From Reyranella sp. (lineage in GTDB: Bacteria > Pseudomonadota > Alphaproteobacteria > Reyranellales > Reyranellaceae), in the NCBI GenBank assembly GCA_021732285.1, contig JAKFVH010000018.1, forward strand, positions 1 through 43,476: a stretch of 43,476 nt of DNA, given 5' to 3'. Below the pieces are notes generated by a model, which made no database searches, was not told the origin of the DNA, and saw only the letters and a list, made by a program, of their open reading frames with translations. The position numbers and the translations under genes are program-made. Positions 7,655 to 17,542 of this stretch are shown here, piece by piece (positions within the stretch are counted from its first letter, which is position 1; each line of letters begins with the position of its first letter).

Positions 7655-8548
7655 ATGCCCGGCATTCCCTTCATCAAGGAATTCAAGTTCGACTACGGCA
7701 CGGCGATGGAGGTGACGCCTCTGATCCGCCGCGTCGTCGCGCACAATCCCAGCCCCTTCACCTTCAAGGGGACCGGCACCTACATCGTCGGCCACGGCAA
7801 GGTCGCGGTGGTCGATCCCGGGCCTGACATGCAGGAGCACGTCGATGCCGTGCTGCGCGCCGTGCGCGGCGAGACGGTGACGCACATCCTGGTGACCCAC
7901 ACCCATATCGACCACGTGCCGGCCACACCCGCGCTCGCCAAGGCGACCGGCGCCAAGGTCTATTCGTTCGGTCCGCATCCCCGGCCGCCGGGCGACGAGA
8001 AGTCGGAGGAGGCGGGCGACCTGTCGTTCGCGCCCGACGTCAAGCTCAACGACGGCGACGTCATCCAGGGCGACGGCTGGAACGTCGAGGCGGTGCATAC
8101 GCCCGGCCACATCTCCAACCATCTCTGCTTTGCCCTCAAGGAGGACAAGGCGCTGCTGTCGGGCGACCATGTGATGGGCTGGTCGACGGCGGTGATCTCG
8201 CCGCCCGACGGCAACATGGCCGACTACTTCGCGAGCTTGCGCAAGCTCCTGCCGCGCGACGAGACGCTCTACATCCCGACGCACGGCTCGGAGATCCGCA
8301 ATCCCAACCCCTTCGTGCAGTCCTATATCGAGCATCGCCTGAGCCGCGAGGCGCAGATCATGGCGCGGCTCAAGGAAGGGCCGCAGACCGTCCCGCAGAT
8401 GGTCGCCAAGAACTACGCCGACACGCCGATCCACCTGCACGCCGCCGCCGGCCGCTCGATGCTGGCCCATCTCATCCAGATGGTGAAGGACGGCCGCGTG
8501 AAGACCGACGACGGCAAGGCGCGGATCGACAGTACCTATCGGCTTTAA
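7655..8548 (+). CDS. MBL-fold metal-dependent hydrolase, LACTB2-like
   Basis: About 297 residues, starting at the ATG behind AAAAGGA. Metal ligands are clear: H-T-H-I-D-H at residues 82-87, HTPGHISNH near 149-157, the GDHVM aspartate near 173 and a late IPTHGS histidine. After the metallo-beta-lactamase fold comes a winged-helix-like C-terminal domain (SREAQIMARLKEGPQTVPQMV onward) typical of LACTB2/glyoxalase-II-like members. The protein is cytoplasmic, with two zinc ions expected. The substrate is not predictable; family members hydrolyse thioesters, lactones or nucleic acids. A hairpin at 8555-8579 separates it from the convergent GFA gene. Confidence 0.88.
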   Translation: MPGIPFIKEFKFDYGTAMEVTPLIRRVVAHNPSPFTFKGTGTYIVGHGKVAVVDPGPDMQEHVDAVLRAVRGETVTHILVTHTHIDHVPATPALAKATGAKVYSFGPHPRPPGDEKSEEAGDLSFAPDVKLNDGDVIQGDGWNVEAVHTPGHISNHLCFALKEDKALLSGDHVMGWSTAVISPPDGNMADYFASLRKLLPRDETLYIPTHGSEIRNPNPFVQSYIEHRLSREAQIMARLKEGPQTVPQMVAKNYADTPIHLHAAAGRSMLAHLIQMVKDGRVKTDDGKARIDSTYRL

Positions 8549-8554
8549 GGCCTT

Positions 8555-8579
8555 CCTCCCCACGCTTCGCGTGGGGAGG
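8555..8579. terminator. Hairpin between convergent genes, half of a type A repeat
   Basis: CCTCCCCACGC pairs with GCGTGGGGAGG around a TTC loop. It lies in the 35-base gap between two convergent stop codons, so it could end transcription from both sides. It is the outer hairpin of the type A element seen at 10484, 26871 and 41833. No T run follows it, so terminator function is inference. Confidence 0.5.
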
Positions 8580-8583
8580 CAGG

Positions 8584-8997
8584 TTAGCTCTGTTTCGGCT
8601 CGAACCCCGGCACCCATTTCGGATGCTGCGGCAGGTCGTCGGTGATCTCGTGCCACGGCGCCTTTGACGAGGTGAAGACGTGCAGGCGTGGCCGCACGCC
8701 GGGATCGTCATCGAACAGGCCCGCCGGGATGCTGATAAACGTGAGATACGGGGCCTGGTTGGGAACCAACGAGCTGCAGGTCCGGCAGAATTTGCGAAAG
8801 CCACCCGGCGACGATTCATAGGTGTTGATGTTGTCCTCGCCGGCCACCCAGCGGAACTTGTCTTTCTCGACATGGACGTACGTGGCGACGCTCGCCCCCA
8901 TTAGCTTGCGGCAATTCACGCAATGACAGTGGGTCATCGACCGCGCGGCCTCGATCTCGAACCGGACGCGGCCGCAGGCGCAGCTTCCCTTGATCAT
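8584..8997 (-). CDS. GFA family (CENP-V/GFA domain) zinc protein
   Basis: About 137 residues. The ATG at 8997 sits behind GGAGGG and starts the homology. Zinc-binding cysteines follow the GFA pattern: C-A-C at residues 6-8, C-H-C-V-N-C at 24-29, and F-C-R-T-C around residue 72. The fold is that of glutathione-dependent formaldehyde-activating enzyme and centromere protein V. Members with true Gfa activity use S-hydroxymethylglutathione, but most bacterial paralogues are uncharacterised and no formaldehyde-oxidation genes are adjacent, so the reaction is left open. It is divergent from the SDR gene, with 60 bases between. Confidence 0.85.
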   Translation of the reverse strand: MIKGSCACGRVRFEIEAARSMTHCHCVNCRKLMGASVATYVHVEKDKFRWVAGEDNINTYESSPGGFRKFCRTCSSLVPNQAPYLTFISIPAGLFDDDPGVRPRLHVFTSSKAPWHEITDDLPQHPKWVPGFEPKQS

Positions 8998-9057
8998 CGG
9001 GTCCCTCCGTGTGGGCGCGCATCCTATGCTAACGTCCGCACCGAAAGGAAACGCCCA

Positions 9058-9831
9058 ATGGATATGAAGCTCTCCGGCAAGACGGTCCTCATCACCGGCG
9101 GCAGCCGCGGTATCGGCTTTGCCTGCGCCATGGCCTTCGCCAGCGAAGGCTGCGCCGTCCACATTGCCTCGCGCTCGAAGGAATCCCTCGAATCCGCGCG
9201 GGAAAAGATCCGCGCGCGACACAACGTGCCGGTCGAGATCCATCCCGCCGACTTCTCCAAGGGCGACACGGTGCGCTCGGTGGTCGATGCCGTGGGTCAC
9301 GCCGACATCCTGGTCAACAACGCCGGCGCCATCCCGCGCGGCGACATCTTCGCCATGAGCGAGCCCAAGTGGCGCGAGGCCTGGGAGCTAAAAGTGTTCG
9401 GCTACATCAACGCCACTCGCGCCATGCTGGAGAAGATGTACGTGCGCAAGAAGGGCGCGGTGGTCAACATCATCGGTCTCGCCGGCGAGAGCTACAATTA
9501 CGACTACGTCACCGGCACCATGGGCAATGCGAGCCTGATGGCCTTCACCCGCGCCGTCGGCTCAAAGAGCGTCGATCACGGCGTGCGCGTGGTGGCGATC
9601 AACCCGCCGGCCACCCGCACCGACCGCATGCTCACCCTGCTGCGCGGCCAGGCCGAGCAGAAGTTCGGCGATCCCGAGCGCTGGCCCGAGCTCACCAAGC
9701 ACATGCCGTTCGGCCGAGCGGCCGAGCCCGACGAGGTCGCCGACCTCGCGGTGTTCCTGGCGTCAGACCGCGCGAGCTACATCAGCGGCGTGGTGATGAC
9801 CCTGGATGGTGGGCAGGCAGCGCGGCACTAG
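9058..9831 (+). CDS. SDR-family oxidoreductase lacking the usual Tyr-xxx-Lys
   Basis: A 257-residue protein with a clear NAD(P)-binding Rossmann start TGGSRGIG (residues 13-20), NNAG at 87-90 and a C-terminal YISGVVMTLDGG typical of classical SDRs. At the active site the family normally has Ser, then Tyr-x-x-x-Lys before A-A-L. Here the matching stretch reads VTGTMGNASLMAFTRA (from residue 151): the positions aligning with Tyr and Lys are Gly153 and Asn157. The nearby Tyr148 and Tyr150 might substitute. A subgroup of SDRs with a GNAAL-type motif exists as far as I recall. The ATG at 9058 has AAAGGA upstream. It ends in a CTAG shared with the convergent gene. Confidence 0.85.
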   Translation: MDMKLSGKTVLITGGSRGIGFACAMAFASEGCAVHIASRSKESLESAREKIRARHNVPVEIHPADFSKGDTVRSVVDAVGHADILVNNAGAIPRGDIFAMSEPKWREAWELKVFGYINATRAMLEKMYVRKKGAVVNIIGLAGESYNYDYVTGTMGNASLMAFTRAVGSKSVDHGVRVVAINPPATRTDRMLTLLRGQAEQKFGDPERWPELTKHMPFGRAAEPDEVADLAVFLASDRASYISGVVMTLDGGQAARH

Positions 9832-10211
9832 AACTTGACGTTGCCGCCGAGCTTGAACAGTTCCGGTGACCGGCGTTCGTTGGGGCTGCCCGTGTTCGTG
9901 CCCGAGGAGCCCGAGCCGGTACTGCGGCTCTCGGCCGAACCCTGACCCTGGCTGTTGGTGGACGGCCCGACCCTGACAAAGGAGTTCAACGCGCCGGACT
10001 GATTGTCGAGGCGCAGCTCCTTGAAGGCGGGTTTGTTTGCCGCCGGGCCGCTGTCGATGCGACCGACCGGGGCTGATCCACCAGGAGGAGTGCCCGAACC
10101 CAGGCCGGGCGGCAAGCTGTTCGGCGCGGCCGTGGTCTGCGCCTGGGCAATGGCGGGCGCCAGGAGAACGACGCCAACAACGGCGGCAAGAGTCGAGAGG
10201 CGTGACATCAT
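9828..10211 (-). CDS. Exported low-complexity protein of unknown function
   Basis: About 127 residues from two adjacent ATG codons (10211 or 10208). A signal peptide LSTLAAVVGVVLLAPAIAQA ends near residue 24. The mature part is Pro/Gly/Ser/Asn-rich and disordered-looking (SLPPGLGSGTPPGGSAP, then TNSQGQGSAESRSTGSG), with one better-ordered stretch FKELRLDNQSGALNSFVRV in the middle and FKLGGNVKF at the end. No known domain is recognised. Its TAG and the SDR gene's TAG share the same CTAG, so the two convergent reading frames overlap by four bases. Its coding status is supported by the signal peptide and by the small gene just upstream on the same strand. Confidence 0.6.
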   Translation of the reverse strand: MMSRLSTLAAVVGVVLLAPAIAQAQTTAAPNSLPPGLGSGTPPGGSAPVGRIDSGPAANKPAFKELRLDNQSGALNSFVRVGPSTNSQGQGSAESRSTGSGSSGTNTGSPNERRSPELFKLGGNVKF

Positions 10212-10246
10212 TTTTCGAGCCTGCGATCCGTCGGTTGCCCAGCCGC

Positions 10247-10384
10247 CTACTTGCGCTTGGCGGCGATGGCCTTGGCGGGGTTGGAATTGGCCGAGGCGAA
10301 GGGCGAGGTGGAAACGACGACCTTCGGCTTGTTCTGCTTGGGCTTCTTCATCTCGCGATTGCTGCGGCGGTGTTTCTGCGACAT
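10247..10384 (-). CDS. Small basic conserved-type protein (45 residues)
   Basis: A 45-residue reading frame with a strong GAGGGG ribosome-binding site six bases before its ATG. The sequence begins MSQKHRRSNREMKKPKQ and ends in AIAAKRK, with many Lys/Arg residues and no hydrophobic segment. Short proteins starting with (K/R)xSNREx+KPK are, as I recall, common among alphaproteobacteria as hypothetical proteins. The charge suggests nucleic-acid or ribosome contact, but that is inference. It lies 35 bases upstream of the exported low-complexity protein on the same strand and may share a transcript with it. Confidence 0.65.
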   Translation of the reverse strand: MSQKHRRSNREMKKPKQNKPKVVVSTSPFASANSNPAKAIAAKRK

Positions 10385-10483
10385 CGGATCCCCTCATGGC
10401 GGCATGCTGAGCGCGGAACATCCGCGGCCGCACAGACCCTAGGCGCTTTGTCCCTGCCTGTACGATTTATCTCGATTTTGCCT

Positions 10484-10618
10484 GCCTCCCCAGCTTCGCT
10501 GGGGAGGTGGCGCCGTCATACGGCGACGGAGGGGTCATGGGCGTCGTCGTTGGTGCTCATGACCCCTCCGCCCGCTTACGCGGGCACCTCCCCATCGCGG
10601 ACTCCGCGATGGGGAGGA
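10484..10618. repeat. Palindromic intergenic element, CCTCCCCA family (type A)
   Basis: An outer hairpin on each side (CCTCCCCAGC-ttc-GCTGGGGAGG on the left, CCTCCCCATCGCGGA facing CCGCGATGGGGAGG on the right) encloses GGAGGGGTCATG and CATGACCCCTCC in inverted orientation. The same layout occurs at 26871-26998 and 41833-41968, and as a half copy at 8555-8579. It fills most of the 246-base gap between the 45-residue gene and the outer-membrane barrel gene. Confidence 0.9.
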
Positions 10619-10630
10619 AGGGCTTCGACT

Positions 10631-11260
10631 CTAGAAGTGATAGTTCACACCAACCCGGATCAGATTGTTGTTCGCGGTCTCGTTGGTGCCGGGCAGCAAC
10701 GATGTGCTCGGCGTGCCCATGTAGAGATACTCCAGCTTCATCGACCAGCGCTCGGTTACAAGCCCTTCGATGCCGCCGCCCGCGGTCCAGGTCCAGTAGT
10801 TGGCGCTGGCCGAGATCGGGCCGTCGATGCTGCGCTGGCCCCACACCGCGCCGCCGGTGAGGTAGGGCATCACGGTGCCCACCGGATAACCGACACGTGC
10901 ACGCATGGTGCTGAACCACGGCGTCCGCTCGGTCGTGCTGAAGGGACCGAAGTTGCTGCCGCCGTTCACAGCTGCAGCAAAGGTCGAGCCCTGGAAGTCG
11001 ATCTCACCGCCCAGCACGACGGGGCCGAGGAGATAGTTGTAGCCGGCCTGGGCGCCGCCGGCGAAGCCGCTGCCTGCACCCGAGAAGCCACCGGGACCGG
11101 CAGGTCCCGCGAAGGACGCTGACGTGTCGCCGAACATGCCGCCGGCATTGAGACCGGCATAGAAGCCGTTCCATGACGGGCCGGCCTGCTGCGCGGCGAC
11201 TTGTGTTGTCGCCATCGCCGTCGCAGCGATCGCCAGTCCGAGAGAGGTCCACTTACGCAT
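10631..11260 (-). CDS. Outer-membrane beta-barrel protein, porin/Omp31-like
   Basis: A 209-residue protein. The signal peptide LGLAIAATAMATTQVAA ends near residue 23. The mature part starts WNGFYAGLNAGG, the standard opening of small alphaproteobacterial OmpA/Omp31-type barrels, and continues with alternating amphipathic strands (AGGAQAGYNYLLGPVVLGGE, ARVGYPVGTVMPYLTGGAVWG, WSMKLEYLYMG). It ends in VGVNYHF: a C-terminal phenylalanine is the BAM-complex recognition signal. About eight strands fit this length. It is a stand-alone gene with a GGAG site upstream, set between a type A repeat and the recQ upstream region. Confidence 0.9.
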   Translation of the reverse strand: MRKWTSLGLAIAATAMATTQVAAQQAGPSWNGFYAGLNAGGMFGDTSASFAGPAGPGGFSGAGSGFAGGAQAGYNYLLGPVVLGGEIDFQGSTFAAAVNGGSNFGPFSTTERTPWFSTMRARVGYPVGTVMPYLTGGAVWGQRSIDGPISASANYWTWTAGGGIEGLVTERWSMKLEYLYMGTPSTSLLPGTNETANNNLIRVGVNYHF

Positions 11261-11553
11261 TCATCGACTCCACGCCAGTTGAACTCCCCCATCGGCAGTA
11301 CGGCACGAATGCCGAGATCGTGCCTGTGGCAAGTGCGTGGGACCGCGGCGAACCCAACGTGAATCAAATCGGGCGGAATGAAGTCGCAGGGTGACGTAGA
11401 GTACGCACGCGCGATGCAGTCGCCAGAGCGATAGAAAAAATGTCGAGAATGCACTTATAAGTTGGTAGTGCATTCCGCCGCTCCCGCAGACTGTTGACAA
11501 GTTCGAGCAAGAATTTCCCCGGCCAGCGCCTGCGGGCGCTACTGTGACAGCAC
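11261..11553. other. Non-coding gap between divergent barrel gene and recQ
   Basis: This 293-base gap separates two divergent genes and must hold both promoters. It is less GC-rich than its surroundings around 11400-11470. A TTGACA hexamer lies at 11493, but I see no well-spaced -10 partner toward recQ. No repeat element, tRNA-like fold or convincing small gene was seen. Confidence 0.5.
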
Positions 11554-13392
<1,839 letters not shown>

Positions 13393-13497
13393 GACGGCCG
13401 GAACCCCGACACCCCTTAAGCGTTTAGAAGGGCGCGCCGCGGAGCCCTACCGCGCCGTTTTGCCCAATGAGCGGGTGGAGAGGTGTTGGAGAGGACG

Positions 13498-14985
13498 ATG
13501 AGCGGGGCGACGATCAAAGCCCAGACCGGTGTGCCCGGTCTCGACGAAATTCTATTGGGCGGTCTCGCGCCCGGACGCCTTTTCCTGCTGGAAGGCAGCC
13601 CGGGCACCGGCAAGACGACGATGGCGCTCAGCTTCCTGCTGGAGGGCGCCAAGCGCGGCGAGCGCGGCCTCTATGTCACGCTGTCCGAGACCGAGCAGGA
13701 GCTGCGGGCGGGTGCGGCGTCGCACGGCTGGGATCTCGGCGACAACATCACCATCTTCGAAGTGGTGCCGCCCGAGAGCCTGCTCGATGCCGACCAGCAG
13801 CAGAGCCTGCTTTATTCATCTGACCTCGAGCTCGGCGAGACGACCAAGGCCATCTTCGACGCCGTCGAACGTGCCAAGGCGTCGCGCGTCGTGGTCGATT
13901 CGCTGTCGGAAATCCGCCTGCTGGCGCAAAGCTCGCTGCGCTATCGCCGCCAGATCCTGGCCCTCAAGCACTATTTTGCGCGCCACGCATCGACCGTGCT
14001 GCTGCTCGACGACCTGACCGCCGACACGCTCGACAAGACCGTGCACAGCGTCGCCGCCGGCGTCATCCGTCTCGAGGAGCTGACGCCCGACTACGGCGCC
14101 GAGCGGCGGCGCCTGCGTGTCGTCAAGTATCGCGCCCAGTCCTTTCGCGGCGGCTTCCACGATTTCGTCATCCGTGCCGGCGGGCCTCGCGTCTTTCCGC
14201 GCCTGGTGGCGGCCGAGCATCGCCGCGACCTGGTCCGCGGCAAGGTGAAATCGGGCGTCGAAGGCCTCGACACCCTGTTGGGCGGCGGCATCGAGGCGGG
14301 GTCGAGCACCTTGCTGCTCGGCCCGACCGGCGCAGGCAAGAGCCTGATCAGCCTGCAGTTCCTCGCCCACGCGGTTCGCGAGGGCGGCAAAGCCGCCATG
14401 TTCGTCTTCGACGAGGAGCTCGGTCTGTTGTTCGACCGCGCCAAGCCGCTCGGCTTCGATCTGCCCGCCATGCGCGACAGCGGCCGGCTGGTGATCAGCC
14501 AGCTCGACGCCGCCGAACTGTCGCCCGGAGAGTTCGCGCAACGCGTCCGCAGCTGCGTGCAGGATGCCGAGGTCAAGCTCGTCCTCATCGACAGCTTGAA
14601 CGGTTTCCAGGCGGCAATGCCGCAGGAGAATTCGCTGATCCTGCACATGCACGAGCTGCTGCAGTACTGCAATCGGCACGGCGTCTCGACCTTCCTTACG
14701 GTGGCGCAGCATGGGCTGGTGGGCGAGATGAAGTCTCCGGTCGACGTCACCTATCTGGCCGACGCGGTCATCCTGTTGCGCTTCTTCGAGGCCGAGGGCG
14801 CCGTTCGCCGGGCCATCTCGGTCATCAAGAAGCGCACAGGCCGGCACGAAGACACGATCCGCGAGTTCTGGATCGACGGCGGGCTGCATGTCGGCGAACC
14901 GCTGTCGCAGTTCCACGGCGTGCTGCGCGGCACGCCCATCCTGTCGGACGATCATGCGCCGGCCCGGCCGGGTATGGCCGGGTGA
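13498..14985 (+). CDS. KaiC-like double RecA-domain ATPase
   Basis: About 495 residues, similar to the 519 of cyanobacterial KaiC, with two RecA-type domains. Walker A boxes are GSPGTGKT (33-40) and GPTGAGKS (about 275-282). Walker B aspartates appear in VVVDSLSE and VLIDSLNG. The catalytic Glu pair of each KaiC domain corresponds to S-E in YVTLSETEQEL and D-E in FVFDEELG. The region equivalent to the KaiC Ser431/Thr432 phosphosite reads SPVDVTYLAD, so one Thr is kept beside a Tyr. The start was chosen at the ATG preceded by GGAGAGG; a GTG fifteen bases earlier is possible. No KaiA or KaiB is nearby. It overlaps the kinase gene by four bases (GTGA), implying joint signalling rather than a clock. 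Confidence 0.9.
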   Translation: MSGATIKAQTGVPGLDEILLGGLAPGRLFLLEGSPGTGKTTMALSFLLEGAKRGERGLYVTLSETEQELRAGAASHGWDLGDNITIFEVVPPESLLDADQQQSLLYSSDLELGETTKAIFDAVERAKASRVVVDSLSEIRLLAQSSLRYRRQILALKHYFARHASTVLLLDDLTADTLDKTVHSVAAGVIRLEELTPDYGAERRRLRVVKYRAQSFRGGFHDFVIRAGGPRVFPRLVAAEHRRDLVRGKVKSGVEGLDTLLGGGIEAGSSTLLLGPTGAGKSLISLQFLAHAVREGGKAAMFVFDEELGLLFDRAKPLGFDLPAMRDSGRLVISQLDAAELSPGEFAQRVRSCVQDAEVKLVLIDSLNGFQAAMPQENSLILHMHELLQYCNRHGVSTFLTVAQHGLVGEMKSPVDVTYLADAVILLRFFEAEGAVRRAISVIKKRTGRHEDTIREFWIDGGLHVGEPLSQFHGVLRGTPILSDDHAPARPGMAG

Positions 14986-16667
14986 ACGGCGGTGCCGCCG
15001 TGCAGTCGCTGCGCGCTCTGGTGCTGGCGCCGCATGGGCGCGATGCCGCAGTCGCGATCTCCCTGATCGAGCAAGCCGGCATCGCAAGCCGCGCCTGCCG
15101 CGATCTTGGCGGTCTTGTCGAAGCCTTGGATGACGACACGGCTTTCGTCTTCATCACCGAAGAGGCGATCCGCACGGCCGACCTGAAACCCTTGACGACG
15201 TGGCTCGCCAGCCAGCCCGCCTGGTCCGACCTGCCCTTCGTTCTGGTCACCCATCACGGTGGCGGGCCGGAGCGCAATCCGATCGCCGGCCGCTGGCTGG
15301 AGGCGCTGGGCAACGTGTCGTTCATCGAGCGGCCGTTCCATCCCATGACACTGATCAGCCTGGTGCGCGCCACGGTGGCAGGCCGCCGCCGCCAGCTCGA
15401 GACGCGCTCGCTGCTCGAGCATTTGCGCCAGAGCGAGCTCGGGCTGCAGCGGGCCAACGACGAGCTCGAACGCCGCGTCGAAGAGCGCACGGCCGAGCTG
15501 CAGCACGCCCACGACGAACTGCTGGCGCAGATCGCCGAGCGTGCGCGCACCGAGGAGCAGCTGCGCCAACTGCAGAAGCTTGAATCGATCGGCCAGCTCA
15601 CCGGCGGCGTGGCCCACGACTTCAACAACCTGCTGACGGCGGTGCTGGGCAATCTCGAGCTTCTGCGCAAGCGGCTGCCCCCCAATCCGGGGATCGATCG
15701 GTTGATCGAGGGCGCCACCCAAGGCGCCCAGCGCGGCGCCGCGTTGACCCAGCGCCTGCTGGCCTTCGCTCGCCGTCAGGCCCTGCAGCCCAAGCCGACC
15801 GACTTCGCCGAGCTGGTCCGCGGCATGGGCGACCTGCTGCGCCGCTCGCTCGGGCCCTCGATCGCCATCGAATTCGACCTGCCGGCCGGCTTGCCGCCGG
15901 CGCTGGCTGATCAGAACCAGATCGAGCTCGCGCTGCTCAATCTCGCGGTCAATGCGCGCGATGCCATGCCCGACGGCGGCCGGCTTGTGATCGCAGTGTC
16001 GCTGGAGCGCGTGCCCGCGGCGAGGGATCTGGCGGCGGGAGACTACGTGCGTCTTAGCGTGTCGGATACCGGCTCGGGCATGGATGCGCAGACGCTCGGT
16101 CGGGCCATAGAGCCGTTCTTCTCGACCAAGGAGGTCGGCAAGGGCACCGGCCTCGGCCTGTCGATGATCCATGGCCTGGCGCTGCAGCTCAAAGGCGCCT
16201 TGCGGCTCCACAGCGAGGTCGGCCGCGGCACGCGCGCCGAGCTGTGGCTGCCGGTGGCCGACGGCAAGGCGGTGGCGGCGACGGCCGACGCCGAGCTGGG
16301 CGCCGATCCCGGCAAGCGACGCCTGAAACTCCTGTTCGTCGACGACGATTTCCTGATCAGCCTCAGCACCGCCGCATTGCTGGAGGATCTCGGGCACGAG
16401 GTGGTCAAGGCCGCGTCCGGCGCCGCGGCGCTGGAAGTGCTGGAGAGCGGCAAGCCGATCGACTTGATGATCACCGACTACGCCATGCCTGGAATGACCG
16501 GCGTGCAGCTTGCCGAGGCGGCGCGCCGGCTGCGGCCCGGCCTGCCGATCCTGTTGGCCACCGGCTATGCCGACCTGCCGGCACGCACCCGCATCGACCT
16601 GCCGCGCCTGTCCAAGCCCTACCAGCAGAAGCAGCTCGCCGAGCGGATCACGGCGCTGGTTGGCTGA
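14982..16667 (+). CDS. Hybrid sensor histidine kinase with degenerate N-terminal receiver
   Basis: A 561-residue soluble protein starting at a GTG inside the stop of the KaiC-like gene. Residues 1-120 resemble a receiver fold ([39 protein letters not shown]) but lack a phosphorylatable Asp at the usual place. A coiled coil follows (residues 135-195, [19 protein letters not shown]). Then come HisKA with His212 in [11 protein letters not shown], the HATPase motifs [20 protein letters not shown] and [10 protein letters not shown], and a C-terminal receiver starting LFVDDDF with Asp499 in [10 protein letters not shown]. No membrane segment is visible, so the signal is probably cytoplasmic, plausibly from the KaiC-like partner. 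Its end overlaps the convergent DoxX gene by 20 bases. Confidence 0.93.
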   Translation: MNGGAAVQSLRALVLAPHGRDAAVAISLIEQAGIASRACRDLGGLVEALDDDTAFVFITEEAIRTADLKPLTTWLASQPAWSDLPFVLVTHHGGGPERNPIAGRWLEALGNVSFIERPFHPMTLISLVRATVAGRRRQLETRSLLEHLRQSELGLQRANDELERRVEERTAELQHAHDELLAQIAERARTEEQLRQLQKLESIGQLTGGVAHDFNNLLTAVLGNLELLRKRLPPNPGIDRLIEGATQGAQRGAALTQRLLAFARRQALQPKPTDFAELVRGMGDLLRRSLGPSIAIEFDLPAGLPPALADQNQIELALLNLAVNARDAMPDGGRLVIAVSLERVPAARDLAAGDYVRLSVSDTGSGMDAQTLGRAIEPFFSTKEVGKGTGLGLSMIHGLALQLKGALRLHSEVGRGTRAELWLPVADGKAVAATADAELGADPGKRRLKLLFVDDDFLISLSTAALLEDLGHEVVKAASGAAALEVLESGKPIDLMITDYAMPGMTGVQLAEAARRLRPGLPILLATGYADLPARTRIDLPRLSKPYQQKQLAERITALVG

Positions 16668-17046
16668 GCGGCATCAGCTGGCGCAGCCGTTCGTCGCGCA
16701 GCCACAGTCCACCCCACAGGAGCAGGCCGAGATAGACGCCGAACAGCGTGTGGCTGAACAGCGGATGGTCGAGCCGGAGATGGGTGGCGATGGCGCCACC
16801 CATCAGCCCGGTCAGCAGCACCGCGCCCAGGAGAGACGTGCGCCGCCAAGCATAGAGGGCGGTGCCGACCAGCGTCACCACGCCCAGGAAGCGGGCAAAG
16901 GAGTCGCTGGTCGGGTAGCCGAGCTCGCGCAGGCTGTCGGTGACCGGCTGGATCGGCGCCAGCTTGATGGCGCCATCGACGGTCAGGAACAGGATGACCA
17001 GGCCGCTCAGCACGCGGCCCGTCCACAGCGCGGCCTTGGTGTTCAT
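16648..17046 (-). CDS. DoxX-like membrane protein
   Basis: A 132-residue protein with four hydrophobic helices (LSGLVILFLTVDGAIKL, FLGVVTLVGTALYAW, LLGAVLLTGLMGGAIATHLR, FGVYLGLLLWGGLWLRD). The pattern, with an IKL near the first helix and GGAIATHLR in the third, matches DoxX-like (DoxX_2) small membrane proteins. Their function is largely unknown; some take part in redox or sulfur metabolism. It begins three bases after the VOC gene's stop, in a run with the YciI and sigma genes. Such DoxX/VOC/YciI groups often travel together. The 3' end overlaps the histidine kinase gene on the other strand. Confidence 0.85.
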   Translation of the reverse strand: MNTKAALWTGRVLSGLVILFLTVDGAIKLAPIQPVTDSLRELGYPTSDSFARFLGVVTLVGTALYAWRRTSLLGAVLLTGLMGGAIATHLRLDHPLFSHTLFGVYLGLLLWGGLWLRDERLRQLMPLSQPAP

Positions 17047-17049
17047 GAC

Positions 17050-17457
17050 TCAGCCCTTCTTGGGAGTGGTGCCGACCGACCAGCGCACGCCGAAGGGATC
17101 GCGAAACTGGCCGTAACGGTCGCCCCAGAACATGTCGGTGACCGGCATCAGCGGCTCGGCGCCGGCGGCGACCGCGCGCTTCCACCAGGCGTCGGCATCG
17201 TCGACCTGCAGATGCAGGGTGTAACCGCCGTGGGTCTCCAGGGGATGGCCGTGGTCGGGGAAGGCGTCGGCCAGCATCAGCGAGCCGCCGTTCACCACGA
17301 GATGGATGTGCATGTAGCGGCCCTTGTCGTCGGGCGGCATACGCAGCACCTCGGTGGCGGCGAGCGCCTTCGCGTAGAAGTCGGCGGCCTTGCCGGCATT
17401 GCTGACGCCGAGATAGGGCGCGACGCCGCCGAGGACCGGCGGAAGGGACTGGGTCAT
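17050..17457 (-). CDS. VOC-family protein, PhnB/glyoxalase-like
   Basis: A 135-residue protein with the two beta-alpha-beta-beta-beta units of the VOC fold: VAPYLGVSNAGKAADFYAKA with MHIHLVVNGGSLMLAD, then GYTLHLQVDDADAWWKRA with DMFWGDRYGQFRDPFGVRW. This matches PhnB-like proteins, close to glyoxalase and bleomycin-resistance folds, which are often found beside ECF sigma factors and YciI proteins. Possible metal ligands are His in MHIHL and Glu/Asp in the C-terminal unit, but catalysis is uncertain. A GGAGA site precedes the ATG. A type C palindrome lies in the 146-base gap toward the sigma gene. Confidence 0.88.
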   Translation of the reverse strand: MTQSLPPVLGGVAPYLGVSNAGKAADFYAKALAATEVLRMPPDDKGRYMHIHLVVNGGSLMLADAFPDHGHPLETHGGYTLHLQVDDADAWWKRAVAAGAEPLMPVTDMFWGDRYGQFRDPFGVRWSVGTTPKKG

Positions 17458-17542
17458 CAGGGTCTCCGTTCGTTGGTGCCGTTAGGCATGCCCCAAGGAC
17501 GAACGGTCAGGGCGGGGGCCGACAGGCCGCTCAAACTTTTTT

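Noticed and set aside
6085..7686. 533-codon open frame on the minus strand opposite the propeller gene
   Set aside because: It mirrors a GC-rich coding gene with a signal peptide and clear repeats on the plus strand; its product is Asp/Ala/Val-rich with no motif, typical of an antisense shadow.
13498..14985. Circadian clock system
   Set aside because: KaiA and KaiB are absent and the phosphosite pair is not conserved; KaiC-like proteins are widespread in non-photosynthetic bacteria with other roles.
13816..15087. 423-codon minus-strand frame opposite the KaiC-like gene
   Set aside because: No motifs, composition of an antisense shadow, and strong domain evidence on the plus strand.
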